Shown: positions 36,001 through 49,050 of the stretch, in pieces | Layout of the letters: the number at the start of each line of letters is the position of its first letter | Position numbering within the stretch: position 1 is the first letter of the stretch | Assembly (NCBI RefSeq): GCF_022539665.2 | Contig: NC_081338.1 | Span: forward strand, 3,719,679-3,783,678 | DNA from: Daphnia carinata | Lineage: Eukaryota; Arthropoda; Branchiopoda; Diplostraca; Daphniidae | Length of the DNA stretch: 64,000 nucleotides | Direction of reading: 5' to 3' | Program-made: the position numbers and the translations under genes | Notes under the pieces: model-generated | What the model was told of the DNA's origin: nothing | Seen by the model: the letters and a program-made list of their open reading frames with translations, nothing else | Databases searched by the model: none

Positions 36001-39000
36001 ATAACACGTTGATTATTTACCATTTATATGTGAGTAGTGAATGATTAACGATTGATTCGAACGAAGTAATTGCAACGTTCAAGTTCTAGTCTAATGAATG
36101 ATGACGAAAGAATCCCTAATGTGCTCTTGTTGTGCAACACACAATGCCTTATGTCTCGTGTTACATTACGGGTGGTCACGCCACTTTATAGACGAGCCCA
36201 GACGGGACCAGACGGGACCAGACGATGCAGATCCGGTCGACAACACGATTCTGCTGTTTATACTTGTAGACGCGTGTGTGTTGTGTGTGTTTGTGTGTGT
36301 ACTTTTCTGGCGTCTAGCTCGCGGCTGGTGTTGGGTTGGTGATTGTGAAAAGGACAACAGCCTTCTTAGTCTACCTACGCAGGATATGTAACTCTGGGTT
36401 AACAAAACACGAAGATGATAACGTAAACCTTTTGCGTGTTAGCCTAGCAAAGACGAATCGTCAAAGAAAATACTTTGACGATTTCATCACATGAAGTTAC
36501 GATTCCTGCTCGGCTCGTTGATTAGGATCAGTGGTAGCCAATCAAAAGTTTTCTTTGAATCAACCAGTTATCAATGTCATTTCATTTGGCTCAACCTCAT
36601 TTTCCCATTCTACATATCACCCCTATGTGTTCCCATGTTGTAATATTCAATAATAGCAGAAGAAAATCGGCGAGTTTGTTCCAGAAACGCGGTAGCCGGG
36701 CAAGTCAATGGAAAGAACATTAATTGTTCACGCACGTGAATCAGATGGGATTTCCCCGTTTTTACTGAATTAAACTGTTTGGCAAATGCTAAAAACGGTA
36801 GAATATTCTGCCAAATCCACTGAGTCAAAACAATGGCATCGCTTGCGCCAACACCTGCCGGATCTTGAATAATCATCACCATATGAAACAAACAAGAGAA
36901 TAATGGCCTTGCTAGAGGCACAAACCGCTGTCCATATAGTTAGCATAAATAGTTGGACTTTGTGGATTTGTTCCCCTAAGGTGATGCACCTATTCGCAAG
37001 TCTTGTTCAATCACAACCAAAACAAAATTTCACGCCAACTGAATATATTAAATCTAAAGTAAACCTATCAGTCTAATAACGGCTTCCAAATACCCAGTAG
37101 TAATGCATCCGGCTGCTCTTCTATATTCTCCTCTTGCTTATTGAGTTTTGTGAACATTAAATTGGTTGACTTGTCTCTTGTGCTCATCATCCAGTCAAGC
37201 ACTGCCATTGCCTTGGGTTGAATGATCATGTTGAATGATGATGGATTGTTGTTTTTGTGTCCAACTCATCCAGCGAGGCATTGTCGGCTCATCCACTGGC
37301 TTGCTGCTCAATTGCGGAACGATGGCAATATCTATGCAACACACCCTTTGCTTTTGTGCTTTTAAAACGGTGTATTTATAGAGATTCTCAGTATTGTATT
37401 GGCTGATGATTGTGTAGTGCGTTCTTTCTCAGAATTGAGCCTGCAAGCCTCTTAGTCACCCACAACAGCTTTTTGTCGTTAAAAGTCTGCCAAATTTCCA
37501 CCATCAAGGTCTAATTAATGTTGATTCGTTTTTTGCTTTCAAATTTCATGTGTTAATCTCTGGTCGTTATTTCATTTTGGCTACGTGTTGTCCTTGTTGA
37601 ACTGAAAGAACAGAGTTGACTTTAGAATCAGCCCAATTCTATTTTTAGCCGCATACGATTCATTGCATCTTTCCCTTTGTCTCGTCTTGCGGCTTTCACG
37701 CAGTCGACGACATCTACACAGTTTCATGACCACACTGAATGTTTGGATTTAGCGCTGCCAAAAGCCAAGTACAAGAAGAGGAAAATCATTTGTTGTTTAT
37801 CCAGCAATAATTTGTCATTTTCCGACATCTTTTTCCTGTTGCATCGCTTGAGCTCGCCTGCTCATTGTACTGCTCATTGTACTGTGGCACAAGTTGGACA
37901 CAGAGGATACCATTGTCTCACACTTATGTCATTGACTAAATAAACGGGTTGAACCTAACTAGAGAGTAAGGGAAAGCCCAGCAGTAATTAAAAGCAAACA
38001 AGCAAAGTCATTCTTCACTTCATTCTTTTTTCTTGCCTCAATTTGTTTTGCGCTGCGTGATACTATCCAGCGTCAGGTCCACGGCGGCCGAGAGAAATGA
38101 AGAGCAAAAAAAATGAGAAACTGCTCGTAGTTGGCATCATTGGCCCGCATCCGGCCTCTTTTGATTCTCTACTGTCCTACGTTTAATTTCGTTCATGTTT
38201 TTTTTACCCGAATGAAAACCTTCAGAGACAAACGTAACGTAACTGTGTGCTGCTAAAAACTGCTGGCTTCACAAGGGCAAGCCAACTAGCTCTTTTGTCA
38301 TTCGAGTAGTCATTTTTGATGGTATTAAATCTGGTGATGATTTTGATTTGAAAACGTTAAAACAGCGCTATGTAGTGTTGGGCTCGTATTTCTTTCTCTT
38401 GCTCATCTGCGCTCGCATTTCTGCCGGCATCCGGTCCCATATTCCATTTCTTCCTGTGCATATTTGTTTTGAACGTCCGCATCGTTTGATCGTTTAATTT
38501 TGGGCGATCAATTGTCAGATTCCTATACAGTTTCCAACCATGTGTACACACAGTGTTATAAGCGTGTGTGTTTTGGCTTTGATTTCACTTCCACTTCTGC
38601 GATTTGATATCGGTGATATTCAGACTAGTTTGCAAGGAATAACTCAAAAACTATAAGAGCCATACACAAATAAAGTCGATTTTCGTAATCCTCGTTGAAT
38701 CGCGTATCTTAATCATGCGTATTTATAGCTCCATGTACGTTTTGAAAAATTAAATGAAATGAGCGAAATAGTCGGGCTTATTTTCTCGGGCTTATTTTTT
38801 TAACCCGATTTTTTCGTCATCAAATTATTGATTTGGATTTATCACCACATTCGAATGCTGGATTCGAATAAAATATTCTTTTTCTGTAAGTGTATACAGT
38901 TTTGGAACAAAACGGAATCACGTCATCTATTGTTCGCTCGCTCGGGATGGCACATCAGACAACAAGGACTCGTAGAACTCCAGTAAGGCTGAAAGATGAT

Positions 39001-41017
39001 TACATATTTGACGAACAGAACCATCATTAATATATGAACTTGACAGGTAGTTGTATCTAGTTTGGCGGCTCATTATCGCTCGTTAATGATTCTGATGATT
39101 CGGAGCTGATTCTGCTGTCCCAGTTTTAATGTCTCATTCCTTGCGTGGACTGCATCATGGCATGGACGTAAAAACGAACGATTGACTGCCTTCCTTTTTG
39201 TTGCCATTGACGTTCCTTCTTCGGACGTCTCTTAACCTTCGGATTTGCTGAGTTGATCAAAATTCTGGTGCCAACATCGCGTTAACGGACGGACATCGAT
39301 GCTAGACAGTCTACTCTCCACTAAACCCACATTGACTAAGCAAATGACGTTTGAAATCATCCACGATAGAAGCGAAGAAGACGAAGAAGAAATGGAGATA
39401 GCAAGGAGGGCGAACCCTCGCACACTTGTCTCTCAGTTGCTTCTATTCTTAGCTTGTACTACACCAGTCTGCTGTTACAATCGCTATTACCATTACTACT
39501 ACTGGTGTAGAGAAACATCAAAAAATAGAAAAAAAGAAAAAAACTAAACAATTTACAAGTTGATGGACCCCGGCGGTCGGAGTCATGCGGAGAGTTTCGG
39601 GACCTCCTGGTACACATACAACAAAGTGTAGGGTCACATGGTAAGCCTGACTCGCCTCCTTGTCCCTCTCGAGGCAAAAATAAGCCCGTCCCTCCTTTGC
39701 CCTCCTATCGTTTCCCTTTTTCTTTTCTATGCCTCCGTGGATGTAGAGGAGAAGGAGATCGGTGCCGTTGTCGTGTGGTGTGAGGGGAACAAGGTGGAAA
39801 CCCTTTCCCAACTCAAGAGGACCAGAGGGCCTTCAAGAATATACGACTATTTCTATTGATGATGACTGTTATTAAGATAGACAGGCATTCCTTTTTCGTT
39901 TTATGGATGCCAGTCTACCAAATAGAAACAAAAAAAATAAAGGAGAACTAGAAATATTTAGACCGTATTCGCTCCGCCCGATTCCCTCTTGTTTCTTCCT
40001 ATTTTTGTGGGTCTCCATTTCCAATTTATTTTGGGTTATCTCATTTATCCCAGGACAGGTTGCTTTGTCTGCTGTACATAAACTATCGTCGAATCTGATC
40101 TCATTCTCATCTTTAAAGGAAATTGGACTGCGTTTAGACATAGTTGAACTCAAGCGAGTTCCTCGTCTCCGGAATGCCTTCGTTTATTTCGTTTGTCATC
40201 GATGGCAGTCAAATCGCAAGACCACTAATCATTCACGAAAAAGAGATAAAACAAAAAAGTGTTCTACCAGTTGCTATGTACCGTATACTCGCGTGTCTGT
40301 GTGTGTGTGTGTGCAAGCAAGTTATGATGTCTGTCCCGAAGGTGTTCACGTTTCCAGCGCTTCTTCTTCCAAAAGCTTTTTTTTTTTTTATCTCCTGACT
40401 CTTTGTTGATGTGTTGAAGCCGAATGTCGGTGTTTTGCCCTTTTCTAGCAAATAGGGTACGTTCGTCGTAAATTACGCACCTTTTTTGCACGTTTACGAT
40501 TACGAGAGTGTCTTTTATTTTCATGTTGGCTGACTGGCCGATGTGACTACGTGCCGTAGAAAGTGGCCAAACCCAATGAGCAAATCCTTCCTAACCTCTT
40601 TGGATGTTGTTCGTATTGGTTATTTGATGAACTTTAAGCTGAATTCTTAACTAGTACGTGCAGTTTTAGGGCTAAAATATCGGTGAATTTTCCTCTTCGT
40701 TTTCACATTTCTACTCGTCAGAGTTGGTTCATGGGGTTGATCTTTGATCCCCCACAAGAGGAGGGAAGTCCAACAAACACTCGGCAACTTTTATTGTTGG
40801 CAATGTCACTCCAACAACGCGCACTTAATTATAGCCTCCCTGTCCCTCATGTTGCGAGCCAATGGCGACATGAAATCACGACGGAAACGACGATGACTTG
40901 TGTAACATAATTGGTAGCTTTACCTGTTAGCAGCGATGGGTAGGTGAGAAGGAGTAGAATCATTGCCGTGATGGCTGATCTCAGGTATGTGGTCATCATC
41001 CGGTCTTGCTGAGCCAT
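30045..41017 (-). CDS. CHRDL: Chordin-like protein, copy B (secreted BMP antagonist)
   Basis: Second intact copy, 513 residues, same architecture as copy A: signal peptide, three VWC domains and the CHRDL C-terminal region. Coding exons in order: 40924-41017, 35826-35974, 35658-35754, 35083-35312, 31803-31896, 31538-31640, 31231-31433, 30786-31030, 30325-30484, 30045-30211. Every exon has the same length as in copy A, all junctions are GT/AG and there is no stop or frameshift, so it should be functional. I count ten differences from copy A: R4Q, M20I, F26Y, M29L, Q30L, A40V, I135V, Q280K, R282K, E402D. Five lie in the signal peptide. No cysteine is lost. It is the derived member of the pair, given the broken TAF11 beside its promoter side, and it has its own mirrored promoter near 49.05 kb. 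Confidence 0.92.
31897..35082 (-). other. Intron between CHRDL-B coding exons 4 and 5
   Basis: Nearly identical to the arm A intron 21589-24773 and free of supported genes. Near-identity of 3.2 kb of intron within a duplication whose other parts are strongly diverged points to recent gene conversion here. Confidence 0.65.
35975..40923 (-). other. Intron between CHRDL-B coding exons 1 and 2
   Basis: 4.95 kb, no gene seen. It is a mosaic: 35975-36405 nearly identical to arm A, about 36.41-38.2 kb diverged, about 38.2-40.9 kb nearly identical again. At 36198-36221 a 10-base unit around CCAGACGGGA occurs twice where arm A has it once. A TG repeat at 40297-40313 is longer than its arm A partner. 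Confidence 0.6.
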
Positions 41018-44000
41018 TGCTGATTGAGTGGAGTGTATTAACGTGACGGGCTCGTAATCTTCACAAATAAAAAAAAAACAATCAATGACAATCGATTACA
41101 GAATTTTTTCTTAATGAACAACGATCACGAAATTTCGAAATCCCATCAAAAGATCTGAGTTTCCCCTTGGATATCCTCGTGCTATACCTTGAACCACAAG
41201 TCGCAATCAATGAAATGATGAGTCAATTGCCTTGGCCACTTGACTTGTTGGTTTTGTTTTAATATTTGCGCTCACAAATGAAAAGATGAACGGTGAACGG
41301 TAAAACGCTGGTTCAATCGAATTCAATTTTGTCGTGACGTTTTATCCTTGGCCAATAATAACAAAATGCGCTTTCGATTTTGTGTGTTATTCGACAGTCG
41401 GCACAATTCGGATTACACGAAACTACAATATTTGTTAGCGTTGTTCTCGTCTTTAGTTTTTTTGGCTCGCTGTTGTGCGTGGTGCGGACGCGATGCCGGT
41501 CAGTGGAAGACTGGCGAGATCCGACCGATTGGTAGCGCGTGTTATGTTTTTCGTTTTGTTTCTTTCTTCGTGCCGCTTCTCTTTTCATTCGTGGGTCCCT
41601 TTACTTGTTTCCTTCTCTCATTCTCCCTCCGTTTCACTCGATTCCTCGTCTTCCCTTTCTCTTTCTTTCCTGTCATTTATTTTCTTCCTTCGGCACTCGT
41701 CCAACAGACCAGACGGCACGGCAACGGAGGAGATCCCTTCTACATCCAGACTCTCTACGTTTCTTTTCTTTTTATATCCATGCCCAATAAATACTTTCAC
41801 TTGCAGATGAATAGATGCGCAACGACCACACTTATTATTTTTACTCGATGGCAAACGCTTGCCAAATATTCCATTATATGACATGCCCAGTTCCAGGAAA
41901 TCCCGGGAATTGTAAGAAAGCAAACAAAAAAAATAGCGCATCATCGAAAACCAGCGCTATTCTGAACACGGCAAGCTTTTTGCACACAACGCGTCATCTA
42001 CAGGAAAATCTTTCTGGCCGATTGTCAGTTTCTTGATTAAAGTTACACCGGCCTGCGCTTGATTTTATTTTCACATCATAGAACTCATTATAAAAAAAAG
42101 TACTAGAATTGTTAATTAGGTAGTCCACTGTGACGTGATCGGTAGAAAACAATTGAGCAGACTAAGGGTACTGAAAAAATAATCAACAGTGACTCTCGAA
42201 CTACTTTTCTCAATAACAAAGCGGAGCCCAACAACAGCAGTCCACTCAATGGGAGCCACAACAGCAATTTATTTAAAACGTAGTTCGATATCACGTGATT
42301 ATGATGAAAAACGAATATGGCCATTAATGGGCAACATTCTCGACGTCATTGATACTTAGATCTTTGAACGCTGACTTGTTATCGTTCACCGATTCTTGTT
42401 TCAAAAAACTTTCGATTGCGTCTTGTTTTATTACTGCTCAATAAAAATGAATTCGATGCCGTACACAATGAACTCGGTGTGTAATTCATGCCCGGGTTAC
42501 GTCGCAATCAACGACAAACTAACGCTCAGAAAAGATACGGTTCGTTCTTTGTTTGCCAATAATGTCTCTGTCATCCTGCTTTTCTCTATACTCCTTTGAA
42601 TTACGGTTACATAGGAGGTATCTCGCAATAAGCGCGTGACGATGCAAAATCCACTAGCGTGAGGCACACACGCACAAAAAATAAGAGGAGGATTATAAAC
42701 GGCCGCGGGTAAAAAAGGGAACAACAGATTCCAGGACGTAGAATGAAATTCTAAAAGCACAAAGCAGAGATATCCGCCTTTCATGTTTGCATTTTTTAAC
42801 CGCGTCTACTTCACGTTTCTACCCATAGACAAAATAAAAATTAAAGCTCTTGTCTTCTTCCTTCTTTTGTTTATTTAATTCTTTTCTTTTTTCTATATGT
42901 TTGGTTTTGTTTGTTTTCTTCACCGCCTTTTCAAGTCTGTTTTTGAGTGCCTTTCTTTTTGCTATTGTTTTGGCTTGCACGGTGGAGGGAATTCCAAAAT
43001 CGGGTTTCCCCAACGGGTGAACGACACGTCTTTCACGACACACATGCGGCGGTGAATTTTTTTTTGCTACATGTATTGATGATGATGTATAGTATATATA
43101 GAGACACAAAGGCGGATCTCACGACTCGAATTTTTTCATTCTCGCCATTTCTTTTTCTTTTCTGAACATCTCCTCATCATCTTCCTTGAATTTTGGTTTC
43201 TTAAAACTCTACTTTACTTTAAATAGATTACTAAAATGTGCCATCTCGATATGGGAAAAGACAACTTGTTGATGCTATACCTGATCATTTATTTGGATAA
43301 AATGATGGATATCGTCGGATGCCCTACGTTATAGACAACACGTAAACATGGGACACACCGAAATATTCGTGCCACTTTTATCGCATGTGTCTCTAGAACG
43401 GGACAAATCCCTGTTGGATGGAACATGAGACCGACGTGTGTTGAAAAACTTGTTTCATTTTCTTTAACCATTTTGAGTCGGCCGGCCTCGTCCCATCCGA
43501 CTGGCTGACGATAGACAGATGGATAGGTTTTCTTTGAATGCTAAAGCGACGTGTTGTCTGCGAAATGACGACTACGTTCGGCACGAAAAACAACTGCCGG
43601 CCGACTTGGCCTGCGGATACGTGCCGGTGACTAATGGGCAGGTATTCATTCATCACCAGAACGGCGACTAGAAAGGTGTCACGAACAGGATATTGCGATT
43701 CTGATAATGGCACATGCACTATGATAGTATCAGGATCCCCTCAACAATAATCTTAGTAAATTACTCGTATGAAATCAATTCACTTGACGGCATTTATCGT
43801 CCGCGTCATGTAGCGATGCAACGCACCTGCAATTACACGCATAATTTGATAGCTCACAAGCACGATATCCTTTGATCATAAATTTTAATTGAACCTAATT
43901 TGTTGATTGACTTTCTGAATTTTGTCTTAGCGTTGGAAGCTCGCTTTTTTTACCAGCGGAACGTGTGGGCGTCAATATCAAATCCATTACAGTTTGACGG

Positions 44001-47000
44001 CTAATCTTTTTACGCTCCAGCTAGCGCAGGTAAATGCTTTACCACCCACCCACAATCTTGATGGACATCTTCTTCGAACTGGTGTTTGTTTTGTGGACAA
44101 ATTCGACGTTTCAACGTCACATTCCGTAACCACCGTCTCTTCGTCTTCACAATTTAAAACCTTGCTTATTCTCGTAGACGTTTTTCTGTGTGTGTGTGTG
44201 TGCGTGTGTGTGTGTTTGACGTGATAAACTGATAATCAATCATACCAACAAAACAAAAACGATTTTTGGCACACACTTTAATAATAATAAAAAAAATATT
44301 CTTACAATAGCTAGCGGTTGTAGCGAATGGCAATTGATTCCAATGCCAGGATCAGACAAGATGCTGGCATAATCTTCGCACAATGTGATTAAAACCTCAC
44401 GAAGAAACTCGTCAGCTGCTATCGTTGACAGAAGCCCTGAATACTTCCCTCTCTCCTCCTTTTCCTTTATCCCCTCCCCCCGTCATTGTTTCTTTTTCCA
44501 CGAATTCAACTGGCGGATAACTGAGACGAAGGAATCCGCAGGAATAACTGGATTCTCATTTGTGTTCAGTGCCAAACGATTACGCGTTGTGTAACATCAA
44601 CGTTTATTATACTGGCAAAAACAAACAAGAAACCGATTGATTTCCCCGCTCTACAAAGCAAATACAGTGAGGCATCGTTTGTCAAAAGAGTCCAGCATTA
44701 ATCAACGCGCATGTGACGAGCGTGAATCTGGTGATGATGCGGCTGGAACGAACCAGTTTTCTATCACGCGTTGCCATGCAACTGAATTCCTCGTCTCGTC
44801 ACAGCAGTACACCATCATCTATGGCGCGTTGTTAGCCTTCGTGCTCTTTCATTTCCATGTTTGTTTTTGAATTCGGCAGTAGCGCGTCAGCTTCAAAAAC
44901 AATAGCCAAACATTGACTGTAGTTTCCGAAACGAAGAAGCCGCTCTCACCAGTGGCAAGTTCGTAGATAGACATTCCACGTAATAATGCACAATAGCACA
45001 ATGGTAAAAAAGTAAGTGACTAGTTGATGCTCGATTAATAACGTTCAACGGGGAAGATGGACTCAAATCGTCGTGAATCTTAACAAGTGAACGAAAGGCT
45101 TTTGATACAAAACAATTGGTTCTTTTCGAACAGCAGAGCTTCTCTCTTCATTTTTAGTTTTGTCTAGAAGAGAACCGATACATCTTGCCAAACGCATGGG
45201 TGGGCTGTTGTGGTTCAATAGTTCCCTATCTGGCACTGGATGTCAGTTCTTCTGCGAATCGTGGTGCCGTTCGTTTGGCTCTTGTCATCATCTCGCTTGT
45301 CACAATCTATTTGAAATGTTACCCCCCTACCTTTTTTTTATTATTGCTAATTTACGCATATTCATTTGCCTATTGCTTGGCACATTGTACAATCTACTTA
45401 TACGCAAGAGAAACCATCACGAATGGAATGCGTCTACAATCTTTTCTCGCTCAATCCGTCTGTTAAAAAAAAAAAAAAAGAAAGCATAGAACCGTTGTGC
45501 TATCAGCATTCTCGATGACTTCCCTTGAGTGCCAACAATTGCTGACGGAGATCGCCTTAATGTCCAGCAGTAGCATATTCGGTCTTTACGGTGGCCCTTC
45601 CTTTTTTTTCCAGGAACTTGTTTCAATTTCTCCTTGCCATTCGAAACTCCTTTTATTTTTAAAAGCTCGTTATGGGTATCGATGCCCTGGACAGCCAGAT
45701 GACATCACAGTGTCATTCAATGTTTTTCTTTGTGAGGCAATTTGTAGCTGATGGATATTCAACTGATGAATTCAATTCCTTTTGCATATGTTTGAAATTC
45801 TGTCCGATTTGTTCACACGTAAGCGAAGAACAAAAACGTAATGAAACAACGAGGATTCGAATTACGTTTCAATGGTTATTACTTCTCGAATGGTGGGTCA
45901 TCGTGAAATCGGTAATGAAACGGAAGCGTCTTGCGTCGTGTTTGTTAATGCGGTTGCATCACAGAAAATGATATGCGTCGGGGGCTCATCAGCATAACCG
46001 ATCGAGGATTGCGCCATCTCGGCAACACTAGCAGATAGATATTTTACGATGGAACATGGCCCAACTGTAGGGCCGCCATTCAGTCGCCAATAGGAAAAGC
46101 AAAAAGATCTCAATGTTCCACAGTAACAGAACCTGCCCCTCTTTTTTCATCCTTTCTATTCCTCCGTAACATCTCGCATTGTGTACCCAAGGAATTTATT
46201 CTTTTCTATGCCAAATAATAAGCTTTCTTTCCTTATGGTTCGTGACTGCAGCCGATTGTTTGGCTGGTCACGTAATCACATGTTATACCCTTTTGGTCTA
46301 GAATTGCAAGCGTAACGTGCCTCATCCTTGCGTGTTTGGTTTTTTTCGGCGAAATAGAATATATAGCCTAGTGAACAACAGCTGCAAGGCGTTCGCAGTA
46401 AAAAAAACCAGAGATATGTGTCTGGTGTCTACCGCATCAGACCTCCCTCCCTTCCTAGTTTCGCGAATTTCGCGGCATTTCGCAAGCGCTTTAACATGAA
46501 ACAGAACCGAAATAGTTTGAAAATAGAATTCGATTATTCAAATGATGGAAGGTGGGATGTTTAAGTAGGACTTGTTTTCTACTAACCGTCTATTGCGCTA
46601 GAGCGCCAAGCAAACCTGTGCGGCTATATGCAGTGTATGATTAGTCCGTATCCAGCTTACTTGCTGAACGCATACATAATCATCCTCGAATTGCTTTTCA
46701 GAATTCTTTCGTTTTTTTTGTGATTGATCGCCAACTTGCATATTTTGCTTTATATGCGCTAGTCTTGGACGTGGAGGATATATGCTGGCATTAAATCAGC
46801 CGACCTAAAAAACACATGCCGTCAGTCTGGTTTGGTGGGTAAACCAAAAAGGCAATACGATTAGCCGATACTTTGCGGTACAAGTTATTCGCTCGACCCA
46901 CTCGGTATATTTGTGGGGTATACCTGTGCCCGTTTTTTATTTAAAGCAAATTATTCATTCTGTTAAGTGGCTTAAGGGCGGGGATGTTGACCCCCCCCCC

Positions 47001-48974
47001 CATCCGTCAAAGGAGCTCGTCGTATTGTTTGACACACACAAAGAAGAGAATGTAAGATGCCCAATATTTTGGAAGAAGGCACCTAACGCGGATGATGGAA
47101 TGAAAGACTGAATGGAACACGACGGATTGGAGCGAAACATCTCTGGATGATGGATGGTTTCGTTTGAACGGCAATATTTTCTCCCTTATAAATCTACTAG
47201 GTCAAGGATAGCAAAAAAAAACAAGAGAAAGTACTGAATCTTTGTTGGAATTTCACTGCGATGAAAACATTCAAGCACATACCCCATCAATAGATTGCAA
47301 GTACACGAAATGCCTCCGCTTGGATTCATGTCAATCAAACGTGTGACGTGTGCCACGAGAAGCCCACGACTCTTGAAAACTTGCGTAATAAAATCCGGTA
47401 TTTTTATGTACACACATATGTATATATATAAATTAGGAAAGAGAAATAAAAAAAAAAAGCAACTTAGACGACCTAGCCAACTGTTACAACAAGACGGGCC
47501 ATCTCGTGATATCCATTTGTGGCACGCAATCCGAGTGTGACATCACCCGGAACCACAAAAACCCGTTCAGCTTATCGATCACGTGATTAAAATCGATCCT
47601 GTAGGAGCTGTTGGATATTTCTAGTTTTCTTGCTCACTAGAAAATGCTCCCGGACATCGTCTCCAACTAGTCTCTCACGTTTTCGTTCATGGAGCTTCCA
47701 CGATCCGGGTTTGAACACACACGTTAAACATTGCATGCTTATCATTTTCTTTTGAGGAAAAACACGGGAATTTTGTTTGTTCTTTAATTCAATAAAAGGA
47801 CTCGAGTGTTCAAGAGAATTCAGCTAATGGCAGACGTGGAAAGAATTTGATAAATACTTCAAAACGATCGATTGAGACCTGTTCTTTTGTCTTCGACGAA
47901 GATAATGCGAGATTAAAACTAATCAGAAAAGCACATGCAGTTGGAGTTAAGAAAACAAACGAAAGGGTATCTAAAGAAAATGTTCATCATTTATGCTCGT
48001 CACGACGACGCATATGACCAGTGCATTAATTAATGTGCGCAAGTTTTGCTGGATATTTGCATTCAATATCAGCTGCTGTTGCATTTGTAATGCTGACGAG
48101 GTCTAATCGAAGCCGCCAAACGTCACGAGCGAATCCGGTCGACAACACAAGAAACGTTTCACCGCCATTTCTCTCTGTCTTCGATGATGACCGGCTAATA
48201 CCTGGTCTACCAAAACCCAACCGCACGTTCGTGAAATGGGCAAGGCTTGAAAGACGTAAGAATTTTGTTTTGATGTATGCAACCCATTGAAAAACCCCAT
48301 AGTAACCAACAGGACAAGTTTTTGCAATGTATGTCAAAACCCTATACCATTCCACTGAATAAAATCATTTAGTTTAGCCGTTAACTTGTCGTGAAATCAG
48401 CGATCTACTTTGTTTCAAAAAACAAACAGAAAAAAATAGCAAATGAAACGTAAGAGATACGATTACGCGATTTTGATTGAAGCAAATGCCAAGCGTAACG
48501 TAATCGCGCGAACGTAACTATAGTAGCCTTGACACAACAAATTCACATGGCAGAAAGCTGATAAATTGAAATATCACAAATGAATAGTACAAAAAAAGCA
48601 AAGAAAAAAAGAAAAAACTCATATTTCCCCTGTCGTTTTAAAAACTTGTTATTGATTGAAAAAAAAAAGGAAAGGTATAGACAAAAAAAGCGGGACGGTC
48701 ACGCTCAATAACACGTTTTCAACGTCTAACGACCCACCATTATTTTAATAACATACTCTAACTATTATATAATGATAACTGCGCGTGTTATAATAGTGCC
48801 GGAAGAAAACGATATAAATAGCATTGGAGACTTACCGCTATGAAAACGTTCAGGGACTTGAAGTGGAAGGCAGGTGTGATTCCCTAATTAAGATGCGCTG
48901 TTTCTGCACGAATCGTTTCTCCTTCTGGCTTCAAATGTCAGGCTTATTAGATAATATGTGAAACATGCGCTTAC
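41018..48974 (-). other. Long first intron and leader region of CHRDL-B
   Basis: About 8.0 kb with no supported gene, holding the partners of the arm A intron-1 blocks (42.98-43.12, 43.23-43.74, 44.74-44.80, 45.17-45.25, 45.90-46.10 kb). The near-identical part ends at about 41.83 kb. A TG-rich microsatellite lies at 44187-44216. Confidence 0.55.
43233..43738. repeat. Strongly conserved intron-1 island, arm B copy
   Basis: Reverse-oriented partner of 12685-13207. See that entry for what the comparison shows. Confidence 0.7.
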
Positions 48975-49040
48975 TCGTTGTGTAACGCTGGGGTCGACAG
49001 TCGTCGATCAACTAACAGCGGCGTTTATTTGTCCTCCATT

Positions 49041-49050
49041 TTTATATAAA
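49041..49050 (-). promoter_or_regulatory. TATA box and core promoter of CHRDL-B
   Basis: Read on the minus strand, TTTATATAAA is preceded by GGAACCTGCTTGC and followed by GTTAGTTGATCGAC, almost as in arm A. The start-site element is GCTGTTAG here against GCAGTTAG in arm A, and the spacing is about 4 bp longer. A donor GA|GTAAGCG at 48974 could end a short leader exon. The DRE-like site of arm A is missing. Confidence 0.6.

Noticed and set aside
30045-41017. CHRDL copy B as a pseudogene
   Set aside because: All ten exons keep length, phase, splice sites and cysteines, with no stop or frameshift.
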